NCBI RefSeq assembly: GCF_039908645.1
Contig: NZ_CP150917.1
Span: forward strand, 6,025,001-6,089,000
Direction: 5' to 3'
DNA from: Pseudomonas helvetica
Lineage (GTDB): Bacteria > Pseudomonadota > Gammaproteobacteria > Pseudomonadales > Pseudomonadaceae
DNA length: 64,000 nucleotides
Shown here: positions 56,815-64,000 of the stretch, piece by piece
How positions within the stretch are numbered: the first letter of the stretch is position 1
Layout of the letters: each line of letters opens with the position of its first letter
The notes under the pieces: model-generated
What the model saw: the letters and a program-made list of their open reading frames with translations, nothing else
The model's database searches: none
Told to the model about the DNA's origin: nothing
Program-made: the position numbers and the translations under genes

Positions 56815-57932
56815 TGCACAAGCTTGCGCACATACTGCGCCTTGGCCTCAAGGAAATGAGCAGCCTGCAGCATGACAGCGTCTTGCTGCTGTTCCTGCTC
56901 TACGCCTTTACGGTGGCGATCTACATGCCGGCCGCAGGCTCGGTGATCGGCGTGCATAACGCCAGCGTGGCCATCGTCGACGAAGATCACAGCAACCTGT
57001 CGCGACAACTGGCCCAGAGCCTGCAACCCCCGGAATTCCAGCGTCCAGTGTTGTTACCCTATGGGCAACTGGATCAGGTGATGGACAGCGGCCAGTACAC
57101 CTTTGTCATAAACGTGCCAGCCAGTTTCCAGGCGGATATGTTGGCCGGGCGCCAGCCTGCGGTGCAGGTCAATGTCGATGCCACGGCCATGAGCCAGGCG
57201 TTCATGGGCGCGGGTTACATCGCACGGATTTTCCAGCGCGAACTGTTGAGCTACAACGACCAAAGCGACCCGACCGGCAAAGCCCCCGCCCTGCTGACCA
57301 CCCGTTCGCTGTTCAATACCAATCTGGAAGGCGGCTGGTTCCTGGCGGTGATTCAGATCGTCAACAACATCACCATCCTCGCCATCATCTTGACTGGCAC
57401 GGCACTGCTGCGTGAGCGCGAACATGGCACGCTCGACCACTTGCTGGTGCTGCCGCTGACAGCACTGGAAATCATGCTGGCGAAAATCTGGAGCAACATG
57501 CTGGTGGTGGTGCTATGCACCTGGGCATCGCTGGAAATCATCGTCAAAGGCGCACTGGGCGTGCCGCTGGCGGGCTCCATGGCGCTGTTTTTGCTGGTGA
57601 CCGCGGTTTACCTGTTCGCCAGCACGGCGCTGGGGATTTTCCTCGCGACCCTGGCCCGCTCGACACCCCAGTTCGGCCTGCTGGCCATTCCGGTGATTAT
57701 TCCGATGTTGCTGCTGTCCGGCGGCAGTACACCGCTGGACAGCATGCCGCAATGGCTGCAATGGGTGATGCAGGGCTCGCCGTCGACGCACTTCGTCAGT
57801 CTCAGCGCCGCAATACTGTTTCGCGACGCCGGAGTCAGCGTGGTCTGGCCGGACTTACTGGCGCTGAGCGCCATTGGCTTGCTGTTCTTTGCGATTGCGC
57901 TGAAGCGGTTTCGCAAAAGCCTGGCGTCCTGA
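56814..57932 (+). CDS. yhhJ: ABC-2 type exporter permease (YhhJ type)
   Basis: This 372-residue permease has one N-terminal TM helix, a ~150-residue periplasmic domain and five C-terminal TM helices (ILAIILTGTALLREREHGTL to LALSAIGLLFFAIALKRF). ALLREREHGTLDHLLVLPLT is the coupling segment. The ATG at 56814 shares its A with the rbbA stop TGA, so translation is coupled. It is the partner of RbbA and YhiI. Confidence 0.93.
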   Translation: MHKLAHILRLGLKEMSSLQHDSVLLLFLLYAFTVAIYMPAAGSVIGVHNASVAIVDEDHSNLSRQLAQSLQPPEFQRPVLLPYGQLDQVMDSGQYTFVINVPASFQADMLAGRQPAVQVNVDATAMSQAFMGAGYIARIFQRELLSYNDQSDPTGKAPALLTTRSLFNTNLEGGWFLAVIQIVNNITILAIILTGTALLREREHGTLDHLLVLPLTALEIMLAKIWSNMLVVVLCTWASLEIIVKGALGVPLAGSMALFLLVTAVYLFASTALGIFLATLARSTPQFGLLAIPVIIPMLLLSGGSTPLDSMPQWLQWVMQGSPSTHFVSLSAAILFRDAGVSVVWPDLLALSAIGLLFFAIALKRFRKSLAS

Positions 57933-57940
57933 ACACTTCA

Positions 57941-57969
57941 TGCGGCGAGGGGCTTGCCCCTGCGCCACA
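57941..57969. repeat. solitary REP-like element
   Basis: TGCGGCGAGGGGCTTGCCCC followed by TGCGCCACA is a single short REP copy with no inverted partner, between yhhJ and the FliL-like gene. Confidence 0.65.
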
Positions 57970-57975
57970 GTCTGT

Positions 57976-58383
57976 TTACTGGATGATCAGGTTATTGAAC
58001 AACAGATCGTCCACCATCGGCTTGCCGGTCTCGTCATTCATCACTTGCTGGGTCTGCTTCAAGGCTTCCTGACGCAGCTTCTCTTTCGCTTCGACGTTGT
58101 TCATGGCTTCAGTGGTCTGCTGAGAAAACAACGCCACCAACTGATTGCGAATCAACGGTTCGTTGGCCTTCACGGCCTTGACCGCGTCCTCGCCGGTTAC
58201 CCGCAACGCCACATCAGCCTTGTAGACCTTGAGCTTCTGGGTGCCATCCAGCCCATAGTTACCCACGAACGGTGGGCTCAGGCTGATATAGCTGACTTTC
58301 GGCGCTTCGCCTTCTTTGGCTTCTTCGGCCATCGCTGCCACAGGCAGAGACAGGGCCAGCATCAACATGATCCACGCTTTCAC
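57976..58383 (-). CDS. FliL-like membrane-anchored protein
   Basis: This 135-residue protein has an N-terminal hydrophobic segment (VKAWIMLMLALSLPVAAMAE) and a FliL-type body (YISLSPPFVGNYGLDGTQKL, then ALRVTGEDAVKAVKANEPLI and LRQEALKQTQQVMNDETG). A GTG start at 58383 with GGAG six bases upstream is chosen. FliL links to flagellar motor function, but no flagellar genes lie nearby, so it may be a stand-alone paralogue. Confidence 0.82.
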   Translation of the reverse strand: MKAWIMLMLALSLPVAAMAEEAKEGEAPKVSYISLSPPFVGNYGLDGTQKLKVYKADVALRVTGEDAVKAVKANEPLIRNQLVALFSQQTTEAMNNVEAKEKLRQEALKQTQQVMNDETGKPMVDDLLFNNLIIQ

Positions 58384-58534
58384 AATTCGCTCCTCATCCG
58401 GTTTGCGGCCTAGCATAACCACCCGCAGCCCAAGCACAAAGCTTATGGCTGCCTATCAGGGCCGGGCATGCTCGTTGACCCGTTGACTCACACACCTACA
58501 CTTATCGGCCATCACTCCCAAAGGAATAGCCCTG

Positions 58535-59512
58535 ATGAAAGCCGTGCTGTGCAAAGCCTTCGGCCCTGCCGAATCGCTGGTGCTGGAAGAAGTCGCGAGT
58601 CCTGTCGCCAAGAAGAACGAAATCCTGCTGGACGTGCATGCGGCCGGGGTGAACTTCCCGGACACGCTGATCATCGAGGGCAAATACCAGTTCAAGCCAC
58701 CCTTCCCGTTTTCGCCGGGCGGTGAAGCGGCTGGAGTGGTGAGCGCGGTGGGCGAAAAAGTCAGCCACCTCAAGGTCGGTGACCGGGTCATGGCACTGAC
58801 CGGGTGGGGCAGTTTTGCCGAGCAAGTCGCGGTGCCGGGCTACAACGTGCTGCCTATCCCGCCGTCGATGGACTTCAACACTGCCGCAGCCTTCAGCATG
58901 ACCTACGGCACCTCGATGCACGCGCTGAAACAGCGCGGCAACCTGCAACCGGGGGAAACCCTGCTGGTGCTCGGCGCTTCGGGTGGTGTCGGCCTGGCCG
59001 CCGTGGAAATCGGTAAAGCCATGGGTGCCCGGGTCATCGCTGCCGCCAGCAGCGCCGAGAAACTCGCCGTGGCCAAGGCTGCCGGCGCCGATGAGCTGAT
59101 CAACTACAGCGAGGCCAACCTCAAGGACGAAATCAAGCGCCTGACCGACGGCAACGGTGCCGATGTGATCTACGATCCGGTGGGTGGCGACCTGTTCGAT
59201 CAGGCAATCCGCGCCATTGCCTGGAACGGCCGCCTGCTGGTGGTCGGTTTCGCCAGCGGACGCATCCCGGAACTGCCGGTGAACCTCGCGCTGCTCAAGG
59301 GTGCAGCTGTACTCGGAGTGTTCTGGGGCGCCTTCGCCCAACGCCAGCCGCAAGACAACGCCGCCAACTTCCAACAACTGTTCGGCTGGTTCGCCGAAGG
59401 CAAGCTCAAGCCTCTGGTGTCGCAGGTTTACCCGCTGGCTCAGGCGGCCAATGCCATCAATGATCTGGGCCAGCGCAAGGCCGTTGGAAAGGTGGTGGTG
59501 CGGGTACGGTGA
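58535..59512 (+). CDS. NADPH:quinone oxidoreductase, zinc-independent MDR family
   Basis: This 325-residue medium-chain reductase lacks the zinc ligands of alcohol dehydrogenases. It has GVNFPDTLIIEGKYQFKPPF, the nucleotide motif LVLGASGGVGLAAVEIGKAM, and PVGGDLFDQAIRAIAWNGRL. It reduces quinones or enones with NADPH. It is followed by an unrelated histidine phosphatase gene at 57 bases. Confidence 0.9.
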   Translation: MKAVLCKAFGPAESLVLEEVASPVAKKNEILLDVHAAGVNFPDTLIIEGKYQFKPPFPFSPGGEAAGVVSAVGEKVSHLKVGDRVMALTGWGSFAEQVAVPGYNVLPIPPSMDFNTAAAFSMTYGTSMHALKQRGNLQPGETLLVLGASGGVGLAAVEIGKAMGARVIAAASSAEKLAVAKAAGADELINYSEANLKDEIKRLTDGNGADVIYDPVGGDLFDQAIRAIAWNGRLLVVGFASGRIPELPVNLALLKGAAVLGVFWGAFAQRQPQDNAANFQQLFGWFAEGKLKPLVSQVYPLAQAANAINDLGQRKAVGKVVVRVR

Positions 59513-59569
59513 ACACGACTCCCTGCTACGCTTCGAGTCTGTTTACCCATCACAGGACGGAGGATGAGC

Positions 59570-60178
59570 ATGATGCTGCGCAAGCTGTTATTGAGTCTGG
59601 CGGTCTTGCCTGCACTGTTGATTTCAATGCAGACATTGGCAAATCAGAATAACAAGGAGGTTCCGGGCTTGAAAAATGTCACCGTACTGATCGTCCGACA
59701 TGCGGAAAAACCCGATCAGGGCATGGGACTCAGCCCTCGTGGCGAGCAGCGCGCCGAAGCGTATGCGCACTATTTCGACCCGCTGCAGCTGGGCAGCAAG
59801 AACCTGGTACCGCAACGCCTGATCGCCACCAGCGACAGCAAGTCCAGCGCGCGACCACGGCTGACCCTGACACCGCTGTCGCAGCGTCTGCACCTTCCGA
59901 TCGAGCAACCCTATGCCGATGAAGAAGTCGACAAACTGGTCAAATCGCTGGACAAGAACAACCAGGCCTCTGTCGTATTGATCGCCTGGCATCACGGGCA
60001 TATCGACAATCTGATCGAAGCGTTCGGTGGTGATGGCCAAGCGTTGACCGGGCAGAAATCCTGGCCGGAAGACGTCTATGACTGGCTGATCGTATTGCGC
60101 TTCGACGACCAGGGGAGTTTGGTCGAATCCCACAGCAAGAAGATCCAGGAACATCTGTTGCCCGGAGATGGCAGCTGA
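59570..60178 (+). CDS. exported histidine phosphatase (PGAM-like)
   Basis: This 202-residue protein has a signal peptide (MLRKLLLSLAVLPALLISMQ) and a histidine-phosphatase core. The catalytic RHAEK motif is in LIVRHAEKPDQGMGLSPRGE, and the second His lies in LIAWHHGHIDNLI. GGAGG six bases before the ATG at 59570 (second Met of the frame) decides the start. Substrate is unknown; family members act on phosphosugars or phosphoproteins. Confidence 0.85.
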   Translation: MMLRKLLLSLAVLPALLISMQTLANQNNKEVPGLKNVTVLIVRHAEKPDQGMGLSPRGEQRAEAYAHYFDPLQLGSKNLVPQRLIATSDSKSSARPRLTLTPLSQRLHLPIEQPYADEEVDKLVKSLDKNNQASVVLIAWHHGHIDNLIEAFGGDGQALTGQKSWPEDVYDWLIVLRFDDQGSLVESHSKKIQEHLLPGDGS

Positions 60179-60212
60179 TTATCCGAATCCCCCCGCCCCT
60201 CCACCTGAAGAG

Positions 60213-60236
60213 CGCATGTTCATAAAAGAACATGCG
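60213..60236. promoter_or_regulatory. GlpR-like operator upstream of glpT
   Basis: CGCATGTTC-N6-GAACATGCG is a perfect 9-bp-arm palindrome 108 bases before glpT. Its ATGTTC ... GAACAT core fits the E. coli GlpR consensus (ATGTTCG-N4-CGAACAT), although the inner G and C of the consensus differ. Confidence 0.6.
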
Positions 60237-60281
60237 TTCTCGTTCACTTCTCTGGATTTCCTTGGCTACAAGCGGTGCTTT

Positions 60282-60295
60282 TTTCGGTAACGAAA
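60282..60295. promoter_or_regulatory. second GlpR-like palindrome upstream of glpT
   Basis: TTTCG-GTAA-CGAAA is a perfect palindrome with the TTCG-N4-CGAA core typical of GlpR half-sites, about 50 bases before glpT. Confidence 0.5.
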
Positions 60296-60343
60296 CTGTA
60301 ACATTCGCATCCGCAGTCAAAACAAGAAATCTGGAGCTCTTGA

Positions 60344-61693
60344 ATGTTTGCTTTTTTTCGTCCTGCCGCCCATCAGGCTCCATTGCCTGAAGAACACGTA
60401 GACAGCACCTACCGGCGCCTGCGCTGGCAAATCTTCGCCGGGATTTTCTTCGGCTACGCCGGTTATTACCTGCTGCGCAAAAACTTCTCCCTGGCCATGC
60501 CGTACCTGATCGACGAAGGCTACACCCGTGGCCAGTTGGGCCTGGCGATGTCGGCGATCGCGATTGCCTACGGTTTGTCGAAGTTTTTGATGGGGCTGGT
60601 GTCCGACCGTTCCAACCCGCGTTACTTCCTGCCCTTCGGCTTGCTGGTATCGGCCGGGGTCATGTTCATTTTCGGTTTCGCACCGTGGGCAACGTCCAGC
60701 GTGACCATGATGTTCATCCTGCTGTTCATCAACGGCTGGGCCCAGGGCATGGGCTGGCCACCGAGTGGCCGGACCATGGTCCACTGGTGGTCGCAGAAGG
60801 AACGCGGTGGCGTGGTGTCGGTCTGGAACGTCGCGCATAACGTCGGCGGTGGCCTGATCGGCCCGTTGTTCCTGCTTGGCATGGGCCTGTTCAACGACTG
60901 GCACGCGGCGTTCTACGTCCCCGCCGCCGTTGCGTTGCTGGTGGCTGTGTTCGCCTTCATGGTGATGCGCGATACCCCGCAATCGGTAGGCCTGCCACCC
61001 ATCGAGAAGTACAAGAACGATTACCCGGAAGGCTACGACGCCAGCCACGAAGACGAATTCAGTGCCAAGGAAATCTTCGTCAAGTACGTGCTGCGCAACA
61101 AAATGCTCTGGTACATCGCCATGGCCAACGTCTTCGTCTACCTGCTGCGCTACGGCGTGCTGGACTGGGCGCCGACCTACTTGAAGGAAGCCAAGCACTT
61201 CGACGTGGATAAAACCTCGTGGGCGTATTTCTTCTACGAGTGGGCCGGTATTCCGGGCACGCTGTTGTGCGGCTGGATGTCGGACAAGATCTTCCGCGGC
61301 AACCGTGGCCTGACCGGCATGGTGTTCATGGCACTAGTGACCGTAGCGACTCTGGTTTACTGGCTGAACCCGGCCGGCAATCCGACCATCGACATGATCG
61401 CGCTGTTCTCCATCGGCTTCCTGATCTACGGCCCGGTGATGCTGATCGGCCTGCAAGCGCTGGAGCTGGCGCCGAAGAAAGCCGCCGGCACGGCTGCGGG
61501 TTTCACCGGCCTGTTCGGCTATCTGGGCGGCTCGGTCGCGGCCAGTGCAGCGATGGGCTACACCGTGGACCATTTCGGCTGGGATGGCGGCTTCGTGTTG
61601 CTGGTTGGTGCGTGCCTGCTGGCGATGGCTTGCCTGGCACCGACCTTGTGGCACAAGCAAGTCGCCAGTCAGGGCCGTGAAGCGCTCGCTTAA
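60344..61693 (+). CDS. glpT: glycerol-3-phosphate transporter
   Basis: This 449-residue MFS protein exchanges glycerol-3-phosphate for phosphate. It has twelve hydrophobic helices and the family text [20 protein letters not shown], then [16 protein letters not shown] (carrying the substrate-binding Arg region), [14 protein letters not shown], and [20 protein letters not shown]. It lies after two GlpR-like palindromes and overlaps the 3' end of the convergent chaC gene by four bases. Confidence 0.95.
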   Translation: MFAFFRPAAHQAPLPEEHVDSTYRRLRWQIFAGIFFGYAGYYLLRKNFSLAMPYLIDEGYTRGQLGLAMSAIAIAYGLSKFLMGLVSDRSNPRYFLPFGLLVSAGVMFIFGFAPWATSSVTMMFILLFINGWAQGMGWPPSGRTMVHWWSQKERGGVVSVWNVAHNVGGGLIGPLFLLGMGLFNDWHAAFYVPAAVALLVAVFAFMVMRDTPQSVGLPPIEKYKNDYPEGYDASHEDEFSAKEIFVKYVLRNKMLWYIAMANVFVYLLRYGVLDWAPTYLKEAKHFDVDKTSWAYFFYEWAGIPGTLLCGWMSDKIFRGNRGLTGMVFMALVTVATLVYWLNPAGNPTIDMIALFSIGFLIYGPVMLIGLQALELAPKKAAGTAAGFTGLFGYLGGSVAASAAMGYTVDHFGWDGGFVLLVGACLLAMACLAPTLWHKQVASQGREALA

Positions 61694-62328
61694 GCCTTGC
61701 AGCGCTTGAGCCGCGCCTCCAGATTCCGGTCTGGCATGGCGTGGCTGCGCAGGGCATGTGCGGTTTGCTCGACATAATCGCGAGTAGTGCCGTAACGCCC
61801 GCAAGCGCTTTCGAACACCTGGCTCAGCACATGGTCCGGCAAGTTGCCGGCATAGCTGGGCAGGTGCCGCTCCAAAACAAACCCCAATGCCTGAACCTTG
61901 CTGCCGTCTTCCAGCCGGCAATTGAGCCAGTGCGGGCGATAAGACGGCACCGGCATTTCACGCTGCCAAAGCGCGTACAGCGAAGCTTCCAACTGCTCAT
62001 CCGGCAGCCGATAGGCAAAACCGCTGCAAGAACCGCCACGATCCAGCCCAAACACCAGCCCCGGCATTTCCGGAGTACCGCGGTGTTCGTGGGACCATAG
62101 GTACAAGCCGCGATGGTAACCATGCACGCGTCCGCGCACCCGCTCGACGGCTGTGCATTCCGGGCGCCAGATCAATGAACCGTAAGCGAATAACCAGACC
62201 GGCCCGCCCTTGTGCCGGGCCATGGTGGCCTGCATCGAGCTGAGCAATTGTTCGTGAGTCAGCTGCGCGCCCAGATCGAGCCGCGGAGGGTAAGCCAGAT
62301 TCAAACAAGCAGATTCAATGGCGGTCAT
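61690..62328 (-). CDS. ChaC family gamma-glutamylcyclotransferase
   Basis: This 212-residue protein degrades glutathione or gamma-glutamyl peptides. The N-terminal signature [14 protein letters not shown] and the RGVVHGYHR-like [15 protein letters not shown] are typical of ChaC. The catalytic Glu is expected in the middle domain ([15 protein letters not shown]). It is convergent with glpT with a four-base overlap. Confidence 0.92.
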   Translation of the reverse strand: MTAIESACLNLAYPPRLDLGAQLTHEQLLSSMQATMARHKGGPVWLFAYGSLIWRPECTAVERVRGRVHGYHRGLYLWSHEHRGTPEMPGLVFGLDRGGSCSGFAYRLPDEQLEASLYALWQREMPVPSYRPHWLNCRLEDGSKVQALGFVLERHLPSYAGNLPDHVLSQVFESACGRYGTTRDYVEQTAHALRSHAMPDRNLEARLKRCKA

Positions 62329-62669
62329 GGCAAAGGGTGTTCAGTCCCACAAGTATTACAAGATGTAAGCAAGATTAACGTCATAGAACATATAGCAGTA
62401 AACGTAAAACGAAAAGTGCTAAAGGACGCATGCCCCTTCTATATCAAGGACTGCGCCAATTAAGGAGTCTGATATATAGCCTAATACTCTTTGGGAAATA
62501 TCTTAAATACCCGAATGAAATATGCATAAGCCTTGCGGCCGTTCAGAATCAACCGTCATTTAACAGATCTTTCTGACGTATTCGTCTGATACCCTGCCGC
62601 CCCTTCTTTGAATGCAGGCGTATAGCAGCCTCCACAGGCGCAAGCCGAATTACCAATAGAGGTCGCAAG
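62329..62669. other. 341-base A+T-rich intergenic region
   Basis: The gap between the divergent chaC and barrel-protein starts is A+T-rich from 62340 to 62560. It should hold both promoters. I see no open frame, RNA gene or clear repeat in it. Confidence 0.4.
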
Positions 62670-63149
62670 ATGAAAAACCTGAAAATGTACGGTCTGCTGT
62701 TGCTGGCGCTGGCCACCCCGGCGCTGGCAGTCGAAAGCCCGACTCAAGCAGACAAGGGCTTCTGGTACCTGCAAGGTAGCCTCTATACCAAACACTATTC
62801 GCCAGACCCCGATCACAATAACAATCAGGACCTGATCGGCCTTGAACGCAATGAAGCATCCGGTTGGTTGTTTGGCGCAGTGACTTTTCGTAACTCGTTC
62901 AGTCAGCGCTCGTATTACGCCTATGCGGGGAAGCGTTACGAGAGCGCCGACTATCCGGTGTATATAAAACTGACCGGTGGATTACTCCAGGGCTACAGCG
63001 GCGAGTACAAGGACAAGATTCCGCTCAACCACTTCGGCGTAGCGCCCGTGATCATTCCATCACTGGGCGCGCATTACGGCCCGGTCGCTGCCGAGTTGGT
63101 TCTGCTCGGCTTTAACGCCGCGATGATCACCACCGGCGTGCGCTTTTAG
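62670..63149 (+). CDS. small outer-membrane beta-barrel protein
   Basis: This 159-residue protein has a Sec signal peptide (MKNLKMYGLLLLALATPALA) and a mature part of alternating strands (FWYLQGSLYTKHYSPDPDHN, LFGAVTFRNSFSQRSYYAYA). It ends in a terminal Phe (MITTGVRF), the hallmark of an outer-membrane barrel. The HYSPDPDHNN-type text resembles proteins often labelled as glycerol-3-phosphate-associated or PagP/PagL-like in Pseudomonas, but function is not set. Confidence 0.75.
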   Translation: MKNLKMYGLLLLALATPALAVESPTQADKGFWYLQGSLYTKHYSPDPDHNNNQDLIGLERNEASGWLFGAVTFRNSFSQRSYYAYAGKRYESADYPVYIKLTGGLLQGYSGEYKDKIPLNHFGVAPVIIPSLGAHYGPVAAELVLLGFNAAMITTGVRF

Positions 63150-64000
63150 GCAGGGTTGTTGGCTTGTGGACGAGGCGCGTAGGCGAAGACGTCAGCGCGC
63201 ATCTGGTGCGCGTCCATCCCGGCGTTGACCAAGGCGTCCAGCGTGCCGTAAACCATCGCCGGCGAACCGCTGGCGTACACATGCAGGGACTTCAGGTCGG
63301 GGAAATCCTCGCAAACCGCCTCGTGCAGCATGCCGCAACGCCCTTCCCAACCGCACAGATCGCTGACGACCTTGTGCAGGAACAGGTTGGGCAGCTTCAG
63401 CCATTCATCCCAATGTTCGATCTGATAGAAGTCTTCCGGCCGCCGCACGCCCCAATACAGGTGTACCGGATGCTTGAAGCCCTTGGCCCGGCAATGCTCG
63501 ATCAGGCTGTGGATCTGCCCCATGCCGGTACCCGCCGCCATCAACACCAGCGGACAGTCAGGCAACTCGGCCAGATGCGTATCGCCGAAGGGCATTTCAA
63601 TGCGCACCATGCGATTGCGCTGCAACTGCTCGATCAGGCTGAGCGCACTGGCTTCGCGCGCCAGCACATGCAGTTCCAGATCTCGTCCTGAATGCGGCGC
63701 AGAGGCCAGCGAGAAGGCGGATTTCTCGCCATTCTCGCGCTCGATCAGCAGGTACTGCCCGGCGTGATAGCGCGGCGGCTTGCCGGCCGGTGCCCGCAGT
63801 CGAACCCGCCAGGTATCACCGCCGACGTCTACGCATTCAGTGACCTGACACGACAGGCTGCGCACCGGTAGTTCTCCCAGCGCAAGGACGCCATCCCACA
63901 ATACGATGCAGTCTTCCAGCGGCTCTGCTATGCAAGTGTAGAACTCACCGTGATCGCGCACATCGCCGGTCTGCTTGACCCGACCTTCGACCAGCAACGC
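63146..64000 (-). CDS. 2Fe-2S/FAD oxidoreductase, N-terminus beyond window
   Basis: The frame runs off the right edge, so only the C-terminal ~284 residues are visible. They form a ferredoxin-NAD(P) reductase module: an FAD motif (YLLIERENGEKSAFSLASAP), the NAD loop (LVLMAAGTGMGQIHSLIEH) and YWGVRRPEDFYQIEHWDEW. The first visible residues (LLVEGRVKQTGDV-like) look like the end of a plant-type 2Fe-2S domain whose Cys ligands lie outside. CDP-6-deoxy-glucoseen reductase-like or a similar electron-transfer protein is likely. Its stop overlaps the barrel gene stop. Confidence 0.82.
   Translation of the reverse strand, partial: ALLVEGRVKQTGDVRDHGEFYTCIAEPLEDCIVLWDGVLALGELPVRSLSCQVTECVDVGGDTWRVRLRAPAGKPPRYHAGQYLLIERENGEKSAFSLASAPHSGRDLELHVLAREASALSLIEQLQRNRMVRIEMPFGDTHLAELPDCPLVLMAAGTGMGQIHSLIEHCRAKGFKHPVHLYWGVRRPEDFYQIEHWDEWLKLPNLFLHKVVSDLCGWEGRCGMLHEAVCEDFPDLKSLHVYASGSPAMVYGTLDALVNAGMDAHQMRADVFAYAPRPQANNPA

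Overview
The window is a stretch of a Pseudomonas chromosome, most likely of the P. fluorescens group. Support comes from G+C-rich coding DNA with strong third-position bias, a spu-type polyamine locus, an ssu sulfonate operon next to an lsfA-type peroxiredoxin, an OprD-family porin, the pepP-ubiH block, 6S RNA upstream of a 5-formyltetrahydrofolate cyclo-ligase gene, and several paired REP elements (REPINs) of the GTGGCGAGGG(G/A)GCTTGC type. Species assignment is inference. All identifications come from reading the sequence; no database search was run.

Layout. 1-2.05 kb: 3' part of a penicillin-acylase-family gene, an AhpD-like gene and a REPIN. 2.05-12.5 kb: polyamine uptake and gamma-glutamylation locus (spuH-G-F-E-D, spuC, spuB, a truncated spuA, and divergent spuI). 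12.7-13.4 kb: TetR-family regulator. 13.4-21.5 kb: an A+T-richer accessory island, the main point of interest. 21.5-27.2 kb: ssuF-B-C-D-A-E and a 1-Cys peroxiredoxin. 27.5-36.6 kb: OprD porin, argA, argE, CYTH-CHAD phosphatase, Lrp-type regulator with a small divergent partner, and an orphan GspE/PilB ATPase. 36.6-43 kb: DUF2388-like secreted protein, gcvP, DegT-type aminotransferase, gcvH, gcvT. 43.2-46 kb: iron(III) ABC permease and binding protein. 46.2-52.4 kb: two ubiquinone hydroxylases, pepP, a YgfB/UPF0149 protein, zapB-like and zapA, 6S RNA, 5-formyl-THF cyclo-ligase and a small membrane protein. 52.5-64 kb: EVE-domain protein, yhiI-rbbA-yhhJ type exporter operon, FliL-like protein, quinone reductase, histidine phosphatase, glpT, chaC, outer-membrane barrel, and the 3' part of a ferredoxin-reductase gene.

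The island consists of two divergent transcription units around a 20-bp perfect-arm lux box (ACCTGT-N8-ACAGGT, 16460-16479). Leftward are a PF10014-type 2-oxoglutarate/Fe(II) oxygenase, a TauD/TfdA-type oxygenase and a type I (CoaA-like) pantothenate kinase. Rightward are a PanD-like aspartate decarboxylase, a HAD hydrolase, a PanC-like pantothenate synthetase, an alpha2-type glycyl-tRNA-synthetase-like protein, a two-TM protein and a LuxR-type regulator that keeps the AHL-pocket residues. PanD, PanC and pantothenate kinase normally belong to coenzyme A biosynthesis, and Pseudomonas normally uses a type III kinase and an alpha2beta2 GlyRS. The PanC copy carries His61 where E. coli PanC has Gln61 at the pantoate site. 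The GlyRS-like protein has lost two glycine-recognition residues and the insertion between motifs 1 and 2. My inference is a quorum-sensing-controlled pathway that makes a beta-alanine- or pantothenate-like small molecule, possibly a coenzyme A antimetabolite, with an aminoacyl-activating enzyme of altered specificity. I know of no described cluster with this gene set.
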